A stretch of 64,000 nt of DNA from Microbacterium sp. cx-55. Lineage in GTDB: Bacteria; Actinomycetota; Actinomycetes; Actinomycetales; Microbacteriaceae. Within the stretch, counting starts at the first letter, position 1. Each line of letters starts with the position of its first letter. The notes below the pieces were generated by a model that did not search any database, was not told where the DNA came from, and was given only the letters and a program-made list of their open reading frames with translations. The stretch lies in the NCBI RefSeq assembly GCF_021117345.1, contig NZ_CP088261.1, forward strand, positions 2,728,001-2,792,000, given 5' to 3'. The translations under genes were made by a program, and so were the position numbers. Positions 8,924-18,013 of this stretch are shown here, piece after piece.

Positions 8924-11900
8924 TCAGACTCCCTCGCCCACCAGCCGGGCGAACGCGCTCAGTCGGGTGACGCCGTCGGGAGTGCGCGGCAGATCATCGA
9001 GGAGCCCGGGCGAGTAGACGACGTAGGCGGCGAACTGCGCACGGGACACGGCGACGTTCAACCGGTTCTGCAGCAGCAGGAACTCGAGTCCGCGCGGCGC
9101 ATCACGACCGGATGACGCGGCGAGCGTCACGATCGCGACGACCGCCTCCTGGCCTTGGAAACGGTCGACGGTACCCACGCGGACACCCGGGATCCCGGCC
9201 GCCTCGAGCGCGGCTTCGACCTCGCCCTGCTGCGCGTTATAGGGGGTCACCACGATGATGTCGTCGGCCGTGACCGGGCGCGAGGGAAGTTCCGTCACCA
9301 CCCCGTCGATCTCGTCGGACGGCGTCCACGTGCGGCCGAGCGTCGCGCGCACGAGCCGCACGACCTCCGCCGCCTCCTCGGGAGACGCAACCGCATTCCC
9401 GCGGTGCCGCACGGGAACCGCGTGCACGCCGGGCACGACGCCCTCGAGGTTGCGGAGCGCGGTGGGCGGCGCCGAGGCGAGTTCTCCCGCGTACGACAGC
9501 AGCGACACCGGGCGGGCGACCTCCGGATGCATCCGCCACGACCGCGACAGGAATGTGCCGTACTCCCGCGGCAGCACCGCGGCGCCGCGCATCACCCAGC
9601 CGAGCGCGGAGGTGTCGACGGGTTCCGGGTGCGTTCCCTGGCTCACCTGCGGAAGCTGCTGCGGGTCGCCGAGGAGGAGCAGCCGCGTCGCAGCGACCGA
9701 GACCGCGATCGTGGAGGCGAGCGAGAACTGCCCGGCCTCGTCGATCACGAGGAGATCGAGACTCCCGCGCGGGACGCGGTTCGAGTGACTGAAGTCCCAC
9801 GCCGTCCCGCCGATGACGAAGCCGCCGGGACGACCCTCCGTGAAGGCCGCGACACCGTTCTTCTCGATCGCGGTGAACGAGACCGTGGCCGCCGCATCCG
9901 GATCCTTCAGCGCCTTTCCGACGAGATGCTTCGGCACCCCGGCCGCGACCACGCGGTCGAGCATGTGCTCGATGACGGCGTGCGATTGCGCCACGACACC
10001 GACGCGATAGCCGTGCTCGTGCACGAGCCGGGCGATGACGTGGGAGCCGACGTAGGTCTTGCCGGTGCCGGGCGGGCCCTGCACCGCGAGGTAACTGCGT
10101 TCCAGTGCCCGGATGCTGCGCGTGATTGCGGTGATGTCATCGAGGGCGCCGCCCGCCGCATCGAGGCGGTGGCTTCCGGTGCGAGGGGGCAGCCGTCGGA
10201 GGATGTCGGTCGCGGGGTCTTCGGGGAACGTCGGCGCCGCATCGATCACGCGGTCGGCCCACGCGTCGATCGCGGTCTGCTGGTTGCCTGCGGACGGCGG
10301 GGCCGACGGCGTGAGCGCGAACGGCAGTTCCACCCAGGTCTCGCCGTCGCTCGCCAGCTCTTCGACGATCGCGCCGTCCTCGAGCACCTCCACGACCCGC
10401 ACCGTGCGAGCCACGTGGATCCACCGCGGCGACGGCACGGTGGGGAAGGGCGCGGGGAGCGGGTAGAGCACGAACGGCTGCCCGCCCGCCGACAGGCGGG
10501 TTCCGGGCGCGAGATCGCCGCGCAACTCGAGCCGGCGGCGGAGCGAACGGGCGCGCCCCTCGCCGGTGTGCCAATCCTCGAGGAGGTGCGAACGCTCGGC
10601 ATCGACCACGACGACGTCGCGGGTGTCTTCCCAGAGCGACACGGGCTCGCGGAGGCGGAGGAAGTGCGACGCCCAGAAGGTCTTCGCCTCCCGCGGGTAG
10701 TAGTCGATCGCGGCCGCGGCCAGCCGCAGCGCCACGACGTCGTCATCGGTCGTCGGATCGGCGCCGGCGGCCGTCACGACCTCGGCGGCGGCGTCCGCGG
10801 CTCGGCCGAGGGCGACGGCGCGGGGCGACGCCTCGTACACGAACTCGCCGACCGACGGATCGCCGGACGGCATCAGCCCCGCGTCGCGCGCACGGTCGAC
10901 CAACCAGTCGCGCAGCCGCAGGGTCGAGACGCAGTCGTCGCGGTTGTACTCGGCGAGGTCCGCGAAGATCGCGGCGGCCGCGTCGCGGTCACCGGCATCG
11001 CGCAGCACGCGCGCTTCGACATACCGCACGATCGAGTCGTCGCCGCGCTGCACCTCACTCGTGCGGAGCGCGTCACCCATGTAGAGCGGCTCGAGCTTCT
11101 TGATCGAATACGACCGCGAGCCCACCCGCAGCGCGCGACGCACCACGGGGTAGAGATCGACGAAGAGACCGTCGCGCAGCATCCGGTCGATCTCCGCCTC
11201 ACGGGTGCCGTACTTCGCGGCCATCGCCAGCAGATGCGTGGGCTCGTACGGCGCGTAATGGTAGATGTGCATTCCCGGATGCTGCCGCCGCCGCAGCTCG
11301 ATCACGTCGACGAACGTCTCGAAGGCCGTGCGCTCCTCGGCGAAGGAGTGCGCCCAGAGGGCGGTGTACTGCTCGCGGGTGTCGATCCACCCGAACAGGT
11401 AATCGATCCCCCACTCCCCGCTCGCACCCTCGGTGTACAGCGGATCACCCTCGAAGTCGAAGAAGAGGTCGCCCGGGTCTCGGCGCGGGAGCGCGCCGAG
11501 CGCCTGCGGCAGCACGACTTCGTAGCGCGGCACGGCGGGGCGGGCGTCCGGCGGCGCCACCTCGCCGGACGGGACTCCGGCCGGGCTGTCGAGCTGGAGG
11601 CGCGCCTGGGTCTGCAGCGAGGCGAAGACATCGGCGCTCATCCGTGCGGGCGCCGCGTCGTCGCCTGCCGCGGCGAGCGCGTCGATCGTCGTGATCCCGG
11701 CGCGACGGAGCCGCTCCCGCTGCACCGGGCGCATGCCCGCCACCAGCAGCAGATCGCGCGCGGCGACGACCTCCTGCTCGCACGTCGCGCATCGTCCGCA
11801 CGCCACGATCTGCAGATCGCCGCGGTCATCGCCCCACGCGAGCGGGTTTCCCGCCGCACCGGCCGCGAGGTCGCGGTCGGCCACGAGCGCGGCGAGTCGT

Positions 11901-12499
11901 CGCCGACGCAGCGCGTACACCGGCGCGAGGTCGGTGACGCGGTGCACGCTCACGGAGCCGTCACCCAGAAGCAACTCCACCCGGTCCGACCGGGGAACAC
12001 CCAATCGGTCGAGCTGCTCGGCGTATGCCGCGAGCTGCATGAGCGCGGTGACCCGCGCGTGCCGGGCGAGCTTCGTGTCTTGCACGATCCACGAACCGTC
12101 GTGACTTCGAACGAGGAAGTCGGCGAATCCGACGAAATCGTCGGTGCGGAACGCCGCCTGGTAGATGACCCGGACAGACGGATCGGTCAGTGCGGCGATC
12201 GTCGCCGCCACCGCAGCGGTCATGCCCTCGGCGTCTCCGGAGCGCGTCTCCGCGATCTCGGCGACCGCGTCGCCCTGCTCCGCCCGGTACCGTGCGAGCG
12301 CGTCTTCTTCGTGCCGGGTGCCGAGCCGGGCGGCCCGCTCGAGCATGAGATCTTCGGGGTCGGGAACGGCGGCGATCCGGCCGAGGCGCGCGTCGATCTG
12401 GCGCGACCACGCGAACTCGCATTCCGCCGCGGCCTTCAGATCGCTCGCACTCCACACGATCCTGCCGGGCTCGCCCTCCTGGGGCTCGATGTACCGCAT
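8924..12499 (-). CDS. TM0106-type RecB-like nuclease fused to UPF1/DNA2-type helicase
   Basis: A 1191-residue DNA or RNA processing protein. The N-terminal half has a RecB-family nuclease region, a Cys cluster CGRCATCEQ near residue 233 that may hold an iron-sulfur cluster or zinc, and an RNase H-like segment beginning FFDFEGDPLY near 345. The C-terminal half is a superfamily 1 helicase: Walker A QGPPGTGKT near 808, Walker B VIDEAGQF near 915, and motifs PYNAQQGEVEAAL and TVDRFQGQEA. AAGGGA precedes the ATG at 12499. This architecture is spread through actinobacteria but its cellular task is not established; repair is the usual guess. Confidence 0.85.
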   Translation of the reverse strand: MRYIEPQEGEPGRIVWSASDLKAAAECEFAWSRQIDARLGRIAAVPDPEDLMLERAARLGTRHEEDALARYRAEQGDAVAEIAETRSGDAEGMTAAVAATIAALTDPSVRVIYQAAFRTDDFVGFADFLVRSHDGSWIVQDTKLARHARVTALMQLAAYAEQLDRLGVPRSDRVELLLGDGSVSVHRVTDLAPVYALRRRRLAALVADRDLAAGAAGNPLAWGDDRGDLQIVACGRCATCEQEVVAARDLLLVAGMRPVQRERLRRAGITTIDALAAAGDDAAPARMSADVFASLQTQARLQLDSPAGVPSGEVAPPDARPAVPRYEVVLPQALGALPRRDPGDLFFDFEGDPLYTEGASGEWGIDYLFGWIDTREQYTALWAHSFAEERTAFETFVDVIELRRRQHPGMHIYHYAPYEPTHLLAMAAKYGTREAEIDRMLRDGLFVDLYPVVRRALRVGSRSYSIKKLEPLYMGDALRTSEVQRGDDSIVRYVEARVLRDAGDRDAAAAIFADLAEYNRDDCVSTLRLRDWLVDRARDAGLMPSGDPSVGEFVYEASPRAVALGRAADAAAEVVTAAGADPTTDDDVVALRLAAAAIDYYPREAKTFWASHFLRLREPVSLWEDTRDVVVVDAERSHLLEDWHTGEGRARSLRRRLELRGDLAPGTRLSAGGQPFVLYPLPAPFPTVPSPRWIHVARTVRVVEVLEDGAIVEELASDGETWVELPFALTPSAPPSAGNQQTAIDAWADRVIDAAPTFPEDPATDILRRLPPRTGSHRLDAAGGALDDITAITRSIRALERSYLAVQGPPGTGKTYVGSHVIARLVHEHGYRVGVVAQSHAVIEHMLDRVVAAGVPKHLVGKALKDPDAAATVSFTAIEKNGVAAFTEGRPGGFVIGGTAWDFSHSNRVPRGSLDLLVIDEAGQFSLASTIAVSVAATRLLLLGDPQQLPQVSQGTHPEPVDTSALGWVMRGAAVLPREYGTFLSRSWRMHPEVARPVSLLSYAGELASAPPTALRNLEGVVPGVHAVPVRHRGNAVASPEEAAEVVRLVRATLGRTWTPSDEIDGVVTELPSRPVTADDIIVVTPYNAQQGEVEAALEAAGIPGVRVGTVDRFQGQEAVVAIVTLAASSGRDAPRGLEFLLLQNRLNVAVSRAQFAAYVVYSPGLLDDLPRTPDGVTRLSAFARLVGEGV

Positions 12500-12579
12500 C
12501 CGTTCCCTTCCGCGTTCGACCCTAACCGCGCCTTCCGACACGACCTGCACGACGCCGCCCGGCCTGCGAGACTGGGCAC

Positions 12580-14646
12580 ATGCGCCGCGACCTGCCCTTC
12601 GAGAGCTCCTACCGGCACGGCTTCGCGCGGATCGCCGCCTGCACGGTGCCGGTCGCGATCGCCGATCCCGCCGCGAACGCCCGCGCGGTGCTCGAGCAGG
12701 TGCGCGCGTGCGACGCCGAGGGCGTCGCGGTGGCCCTGTTCCCGGAGCTCGCCCTGAGCGGGTACGCGATCGACGACCTGGTCCTGCAGGACCCCGTGCT
12801 CGACGCGGTCGTGGATGCCGTGGAAGAACTCGTGGCCGCATCCGTCGACCTCCTGCCGGTGATCGTCGTCGGCGCGCCGCTTCGCCACGGCAACCGTCTG
12901 TTCAACTGCGCGGTCGTGATCCATCGCGGAGAGCTGCTCGGCGTCGTGCCGAAGTCGGCGCTGCCCACTTACCGCGAGTTCTACGAGCGCCGCTGGTACG
13001 CGCCCGGCGACGACCAGCGCGGGCAGGACATCCGCGTCGGCTCCCTGTACGCCCCCTTCGGGCCCGACCTGCTCTTCGACGCGCTCGATGTCGAAGGACT
13101 CGTCGTGCACGCGGAGATTTGCGAAGACATGTGGGTGCCCGTACCGCCCTCGGCAGAAGCGGCACTCGCGGGCGCGACCGTGCTGCTGAACCTCAGCGGC
13201 AGCCCCATCACCATCGGCCGCGCCGACGACCGCAAGCTGCTCGCGCAGTCGCAGTCGCTCCGCTGCCTGGCGGCCTACGCGTACGCCGCCGCGGGGGTCG
13301 GCGAATCCACGAACGACGTGTCGTGGGACGGCCAGACCATGATCTACGAGGGCGGCACCCTCCTCGCCGAGACGGAGCGTTTCCCCGGCGCCGCCCGGCG
13401 GAGCGTCGCCGATGTCGACCTCGACCGGCTGCGGCAGGATCGCCTTCGGCAGGGCACGTTCGACGACAACCGCCGGTCGCTCCAGAGCCGCGTCGACGGT
13501 TTTCGCACGGTGCACTTCCGGCTCGATCCGCCGGCGCGCGACATCGGTCTGCGGCGTACGCTCGACCGTTTCCCGTTCGTTCCGGATGACGCGGCACGGC
13601 TCGCGCAGGACTGCTACGAGGCCTTCAACATCCAGGTGTCCGGACTCGAGCAGCGCCTGCGCGCGATCGGCGGCCCGAAGCCCGTCATCGGCGTGTCCGG
13701 CGGCCTCGACTCCACGCACGCCCTGCTCGTCGTCGCCCGCGCGATGGACCGCGCCGGGCGGCCGCGCAGCGACATCCTGGCGTACACGATGCCCGGATTC
13801 GCCACGAGCGAGCACACCAAATCGAACGCACTGGAGCTCGCCGCGGCGATCGGTGCGACGGTCGAGACGATCGACATCCGCCCGGCGGCCACCGAGATCC
13901 TCACCGGCATCGGACACCCGGCCGCGACCGGCGAGAAGCTGTACGACGTCACTTTCGAGAACGTGCAGGCGGGCGTCCGCACTGACTTCCTGTTCCGCCT
14001 CGCGAACCGCCACGGCGGCATCGTGGTCGGCACATCCGATCTCTCCGAGCTCGCCCTCGGCTGGGCGACGTACGGCGTCGGCGATCAGATGAGCCACTAC
14101 GCCGTGAACTCGGGCGTGCCGAAGACGCTCATGCAGCACCTCATCCGATGGGTCATCGCTGCGCGCGAGGGGGTCGATGACCGCACCGTGGCCGTGCTGC
14201 AGGCGGTGCTCGATACCGAGATCAGCCCCGAGCTCGTGCCCGCCGGCGAAGACGGCAAGGTGCAGTCCACCGAGGACTCGATCGGACCGTACGCCCTCCA
14301 CGACTTCGCGCTGTACCACGTGCTGCGGTTCGGCATGCGGCCCTCCCGCATCGCGTTCCTCGCCGAGCGGGCCTGGGCGGATGCGGATGCGGGCGCCTGG
14401 CCGCCGGGATTCCCGGCGGAGGATCGCTACGCCTACGACCTCGCCACGATCTCGCGGTGGCTGCACGAGTTCCTGCGGCGCTACTTCGGGTTCGCGCAGT
14501 TCAAGCGCAGCGCGATCCCGAACGGTCCGAAGGTCTCGCCGGCGGGCTCGCTGTCACCGCGCGGCGACTGGCGCGCGCCCAGCGACGGCAACGCGCGGGT
14601 GTGGCTCGCCGAACTCGACGCCGCGCTCCCCGACTACGCGGAGTGA
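12580..14646 (+). CDS. nadE: Glutamine-hydrolysing NAD+ synthase
   Basis: A 688-residue two-domain enzyme that makes NAD+ from nicotinate adenine dinucleotide using ammonia tunnelled from glutamine. Residues 1-300 are a nitrilase-fold glutaminase with the Glu in FPELALSGY, the Lys in VVPKSALPTYREFYERRW and the Cys in HAEICEDMW. The synthetase domain has the ATP pyrophosphatase loop GVSGGLDSTHALLV and the GTSDLSELALGWATYGVGDQ segment. Length and layout match the actinobacterial enzyme. GAGACT lies 6 nt before ATG, a degenerate -10 in the leaderless position. A strong terminator follows. Confidence 0.97.
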   Translation: MRRDLPFESSYRHGFARIAACTVPVAIADPAANARAVLEQVRACDAEGVAVALFPELALSGYAIDDLVLQDPVLDAVVDAVEELVAASVDLLPVIVVGAPLRHGNRLFNCAVVIHRGELLGVVPKSALPTYREFYERRWYAPGDDQRGQDIRVGSLYAPFGPDLLFDALDVEGLVVHAEICEDMWVPVPPSAEAALAGATVLLNLSGSPITIGRADDRKLLAQSQSLRCLAAYAYAAAGVGESTNDVSWDGQTMIYEGGTLLAETERFPGAARRSVADVDLDRLRQDRLRQGTFDDNRRSLQSRVDGFRTVHFRLDPPARDIGLRRTLDRFPFVPDDAARLAQDCYEAFNIQVSGLEQRLRAIGGPKPVIGVSGGLDSTHALLVVARAMDRAGRPRSDILAYTMPGFATSEHTKSNALELAAAIGATVETIDIRPAATEILTGIGHPAATGEKLYDVTFENVQAGVRTDFLFRLANRHGGIVVGTSDLSELALGWATYGVGDQMSHYAVNSGVPKTLMQHLIRWVIAAREGVDDRTVAVLQAVLDTEISPELVPAGEDGKVQSTEDSIGPYALHDFALYHVLRFGMRPSRIAFLAERAWADADAGAWPPGFPAEDRYAYDLATISRWLHEFLRRYFGFAQFKRSAIPNGPKVSPAGSLSPRGDWRAPSDGNARVWLAELDAALPDYAE

Positions 14647-14690
14647 CCCGCCCTCATCCGAGCGCCCGCGAACGGCCGAGCCGCACGTTC

Positions 14691-14733
14691 CGGCACCCCG
14701 CACAGGAACTCTTCGTTCCTGTGCGGGGTGCCG
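14691..14733. terminator. Strong bidirectional terminator hairpin after nadE
   Basis: A perfect 19-bp inverted repeat (14691-14709 with 14715-14733) with a 5-nt loop TCTTC. It lies between convergent nadE and the aldoxime dehydratase gene, 12 nt before the latter's stop codon. The stem is far too stable and exact to be chance. Only short T runs flank it. Confidence 0.85.
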
Positions 14734-14745
14734 TTCGTTCCGACG

Positions 14746-15789
14746 TCAGGTGGCGACCGACCTGAGCAGGCCGGTGCGGTCGTGGCATCCGACGTAGATG
14801 AAGCGCTGCTCGTGCTCCGTGGGCACGGTGACCTCGTGGTAGAGCGTGAGTTGCGCGGCCGACCCAAACGCAGAGAGGTACCGCATCGCTGCTCCGAAGA
14901 TTCTCACGTGCGTCTCGTGGGAAGCCGACCAATCTTCGAGGGCGCTCAAATCACGCCACCAGCTCATGCCGAAGGTGCGTTCGGTCGGCTGGTCGTCCTC
15001 ATCGAGGACGACCATGTATCGGTTCTCGTAGCATCCGACCGTTTCGCCGTGGTCGCGCAGGTAGTCCATTCCGGCGCGCAGCGGAGGTTCGACGGTACCG
15101 AGATAGATCTCGCGCTGTTCGCCCGTGGTCTCGCCGTAGTCCTGACCTGACCGAATCAGGCAGGCGTTGCGATGCAGACGAACGGTCCGGGTGAGCCCCG
15201 AGATCTCGGCGACCGTCTCGCCGCCGGGGTACAGCGGGTCGGCCTGCGCGGCAGGGAGACGGTCACGCATCGACCCCCAGTACCCGTGTTCCTCGATCAT
15301 CCCGCTCATCGTCGTTCCCAGGTGCGAGACGCCCTCCGGCGGCTCCGGCGACGAGAAGATCGTCTCGAACCTGTCGGCAGTGGGAGTGACGAGTTCGAGG
15401 AACCGGCCGACACCGGGAACGACGTCAGCTTCATCGAGCCAGGAGGCAAGATTCGCGCGCTCCCAACGAGCGAACGCTCGCAGGTCGTCCCAGTAGGCGA
15501 TGTCGATGACCGTGTCGTAGCCGCGCGCATCCACGTAGCCGGCACGATCGACATGGCCGGGCCCGTCCGCCGTCGCACACAGAGTGCGCAGATGCGCACG
15601 CGCCACGGCCGCATCCGGATCATCCGCTTCGCGCGCCTGGACGCCGAAGTAGGCCATCACGACCGCGCCCATATCCTGCGCGAATCGTGCACTGAACGAG
15701 GGATACGGCGGTTTATACGTACCGACCGGATGCTTCGGTGTCCGATCCGGGTGCCGAAGATGGGAGGGGATAGAAGATTCCATGGTCAT
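14746..15789 (-). CDS. oxd: Aldoxime dehydratase (haem enzyme)
   Basis: A 347-residue enzyme of the phenylacetaldoxime dehydratase family, which removes water from aldoximes to give nitriles using a ferrous haem b. Family marks are the N-terminal PSHLRHPDRTPKHPVGTYKPP, the region FGMSWWRDLSALEDWSASHETHVRIF (His291/His294 are candidates for the haem ligand) and LYHEV (His318, matching the distal catalytic His), with Ser214 in the LIRSGQDY segment. It lies 32 nt after the nitrilase stop, so nitrilase and dehydratase form one operon: aldoxime to nitrile to carboxylic acid plus ammonia. In Bacillus OxB-1 a similar oxd-nitrilase-regulator set is known. Substrate range cannot be read from sequence. 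Confidence 0.92.
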   Translation of the reverse strand: MTMESSIPSHLRHPDRTPKHPVGTYKPPYPSFSARFAQDMGAVVMAYFGVQAREADDPDAAVARAHLRTLCATADGPGHVDRAGYVDARGYDTVIDIAYWDDLRAFARWERANLASWLDEADVVPGVGRFLELVTPTADRFETIFSSPEPPEGVSHLGTTMSGMIEEHGYWGSMRDRLPAAQADPLYPGGETVAEISGLTRTVRLHRNACLIRSGQDYGETTGEQREIYLGTVEPPLRAGMDYLRDHGETVGCYENRYMVVLDEDDQPTERTFGMSWWRDLSALEDWSASHETHVRIFGAAMRYLSAFGSAAQLTLYHEVTVPTEHEQRFIYVGCHDRTGLLRSVAT

Positions 15790-15821
15790 GCTCTGCGCGA
15801 TCCTTCTTCGCCGCTCTCCGA

Positions 15822-16835
15822 CTAGACCAACGCCTCGACGTCGGCGCCGTCGATGATGTCATCTGCCCGCTGCGGAAGGGTGGTCACCACTTTCTGCAAC
15901 CGGCCCGCGTTCTCGAACCGCAGCGTGAACACGTCCGGCCGCGAGTAGTGGCCGACCGGATCGGCCGCATTCTTGGCCGCGAGGATCGCGGAGAAATCGA
16001 TGTCGGCGAACAAGAGCCCCTCCTCGGTAGGCGCCATCGGCTCGGCGAGCGAGCCGCCGTCCGGACCGAAGATGCGCGCGTGTCCGCCACCGAGTGCGAG
16101 GAACTGCTTCTTCAGGTCGGTGTCTGTGTAGACGGCCTGTGCCGCTTCACCGATCACGCCGCACGGCGCGAGAACGAACGTCTGCCCTTCAGCGGCGTAC
16201 TGGCGCGAAGCGCCGACGTTCACCTCGGGACCGAGCGCGGTCGCCACGCCTTCGAAGATCGAGAAGCTCGGCCACGCTGCGATGTGCAGTTGCTCGTCCT
16301 GCGAGAACATGGCGTACTTCGTCAACGGCTGCAGGTGCTCCCAGCAGTTGAGAGATCCAACCCGCCCGACCGCAGTATCGGTCACCGCCACGTCGGACCC
16401 GTCGCCGTCACCGAAAAGCGTGCGCTCGACATGGGTCGGCTTGAGCTTGCGGCGGGTGGCGACCGTCTTGCCCTCCGCGTCGATGAACGCCTGCCCCATG
16501 TAGAGCGATGCTCCGAACCGCTCGCTGTATCCGAAAGCGATGGCGATACCGATGTCGGCTGCGGCCTTCTCGATACGCTTCCATTGCGCCCCACCCACCT
16601 CGAGCGAGTTCGAGGCGTAGGGAACGAGGAACTGCGACTGCCACGGCACCGAGTCCAGCCACAAGAACCACGGGTATCCCGGCAGCCACACTTCGGGGAA
16701 GGCCACCACTTCGGCGCCGCCCGCCTTCGCTTCCTGCGACAAAGCGATGAGCTTGTCGATGCCGCCGTCGAGATCGTTCCAGACCGACTCCGCCTGCACG
16801 GCCGCAGCACGGAACTTCTTCGTGTAATCCACCAT
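15822..16835 (-). CDS. Nitrilase
   Basis: A 337-residue carbon-nitrogen hydrolase. The catalytic triad is intact: Glu48 in FPEVWLPGYP, Lys130 in RRKLKPTHVER and Cys164 in GSLNCWEHLQPL, with ALGGGHARIFGPDGG and the C-terminal GHYSRPDVFTL typical of aryl- and arylacetonitrilases. It turns nitriles into carboxylic acids and ammonia. The ATG at 16835 is preceded by GGAGGAGG; the reading frame stays open to 17069 but that extension would cross the regulatory region. It is the first gene of the nitrilase-aldoxime dehydratase operon. Confidence 0.95.
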   Translation of the reverse strand: MVDYTKKFRAAAVQAESVWNDLDGGIDKLIALSQEAKAGGAEVVAFPEVWLPGYPWFLWLDSVPWQSQFLVPYASNSLEVGGAQWKRIEKAAADIGIAIAFGYSERFGASLYMGQAFIDAEGKTVATRRKLKPTHVERTLFGDGDGSDVAVTDTAVGRVGSLNCWEHLQPLTKYAMFSQDEQLHIAAWPSFSIFEGVATALGPEVNVGASRQYAAEGQTFVLAPCGVIGEAAQAVYTDTDLKKQFLALGGGHARIFGPDGGSLAEPMAPTEEGLLFADIDFSAILAAKNAADPVGHYSRPDVFTLRFENAGRLQKVVTTLPQRADDIIDGADVEALV

Positions 16836-16880
16836 GGTGTCCTCCTCCGCGAGGTGATCGGGAGAGCTCGCGGTGTCATC

Positions 16881-16974
16881 ACGGTAGAAAGAGTTACGAG
16901 CCGGGATCCGACGTTTCGCGTACGCAATCCGGCAGTGCGCGCACACGTTCACCGGAATCCGGCATTCTGCGCAC
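16881..16974 (-). promoter_or_regulatory. Nitrilase promoter with AraC-type direct repeats
   Basis: TACCGT (16886-16881, minus) is a likely -10. Two 19-bp direct repeats, AATCCGGCAnTnnGCGCAC, lie at 16926-16944 and 16956-16974 (16 of 19 identical, starts 30 bp apart). A weaker third copy at 16905-16923 (13 of 19) starts 21 bp earlier and covers the expected -35 position. Direct repeats at helical spacing that end at the -35 are the classic layout for an AraC-family activator, and the araC-type gene starts at 17050. Confidence 0.65.
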
Positions 16975-17049
16975 GCAGCTCTGCGGCGGGCATCGGTTCG
17001 AAACAACACGAAGCCGTGGCCGAAACAATCTGCGTGTGACACTTGCTCC

Positions 17050-17949
17050 ATGCCGCCCGCCCGCGTCACCTCACCGTCGCAATGGGCCGCGGTGTGCAGC
17101 GACGCGTTCGTCCCCCTCGCCGTGCGCTCGACGACGCCGAGCTTCAGCGCAACGCTCGTTCAACGCCGTTTGAGCGACACCGTGGCCCTGACCCGCGTCG
17201 CGAGTGGCCCGTCCCAAGTTGTCCGCGACCGCGAGATCATCGCTGCCAGTCCGCGCGAGAACGTGCTCATCTCTCTCCACCGCAGTGGCACCGGCAACGT
17301 CACGCAAAGTGGACGCTCGGTAGCCCTCGCGCCCGGCACGGCGACCATGTACGACACGTCGTCCCCGTACCTGCTGGACTTCCCCGGCAGGATGAGCGAG
17401 ATCGTGCTGCAACTGCCCCGCGACACCGTCTCGAAGACGGGCAACGCGTTCTCAGACCTGACTGCTCGACCGCTGCCCGCGGGCGCGGGGCTGCGCATGC
17501 TCCACGCCCTCGCCGCAGCCTCGTCCTCTTCGTACGAGCAACCGCTCGACCTGGAACTCGACGCGCTCACCGAGGCCCTTACGAGCCTTGCGGCGACGGC
17601 GATCTCGGGCATCCGCGCGGCACCTGTCGAGACGTCCGTCCTGTTGCTCAGCATGCGCACCTACATCGGCGACCATTTCGCCGATGTCAGGCTGACGCCC
17701 GAAGTCGTCGCATCAGCACACCATGTCTCGCTCCGCTTCGCCCAGAAGCTGTTCGAGCACGGCGGCGACTCCCTCGCCGCATGCATACGCCGGACTCGCC
17801 TCGAGGAAGCCCGTAAGCTCCTCGAAGCGGGCGCCCGCGTCTACACCGCTGCCCATCGGAGCGGATATGACGATCTCGACTCATTCAGCCGAGCGTTCAA
17901 GAGACACTACGGAGTGACGCCGTCGTCATCGCGTCCTGCATCTGCCTGA
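17050..17949 (+). CDS. AraC-family regulator of the aldoxime/nitrile operon
   Basis: A 299-residue activator. Residues 1-190 form the ligand-binding half (AraC_binding_2 type); residues 200-295 hold the two helix-turn-helix motifs, with LTPEVVASAHHVSLRFAQKLFEHGG and the signature SGYDDLDSFSRAFKRHYGVTPS. It is divergent from the nitrilase gene and the direct repeats between them are its probable site. GACACT (17038-17043) is 6 nt from ATG, a degenerate -10 in leaderless position. The inducer is probably an aldoxime or nitrile, by analogy with other oxd clusters; that is inference. Confidence 0.92.
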   Translation: MPPARVTSPSQWAAVCSDAFVPLAVRSTTPSFSATLVQRRLSDTVALTRVASGPSQVVRDREIIAASPRENVLISLHRSGTGNVTQSGRSVALAPGTATMYDTSSPYLLDFPGRMSEIVLQLPRDTVSKTGNAFSDLTARPLPAGAGLRMLHALAAASSSSYEQPLDLELDALTEALTSLAATAISGIRAAPVETSVLLLSMRTYIGDHFADVRLTPEVVASAHHVSLRFAQKLFEHGGDSLAACIRRTRLEEARKLLEAGARVYTAAHRSGYDDLDSFSRAFKRHYGVTPSSSRPASA

Positions 17950-18013
17950 AGCGGGCGTTTTCTTCGGCGACCGCTGCGTTGACCGGTTCGAGATGGACGT
18001 CGTCATGCGTGGA

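Noticed and set aside
9155..12757. 1200-codon open frame opposite the nuclease-helicase
   Set aside because: Shadow of the real gene; no domains and strongly skewed residues.
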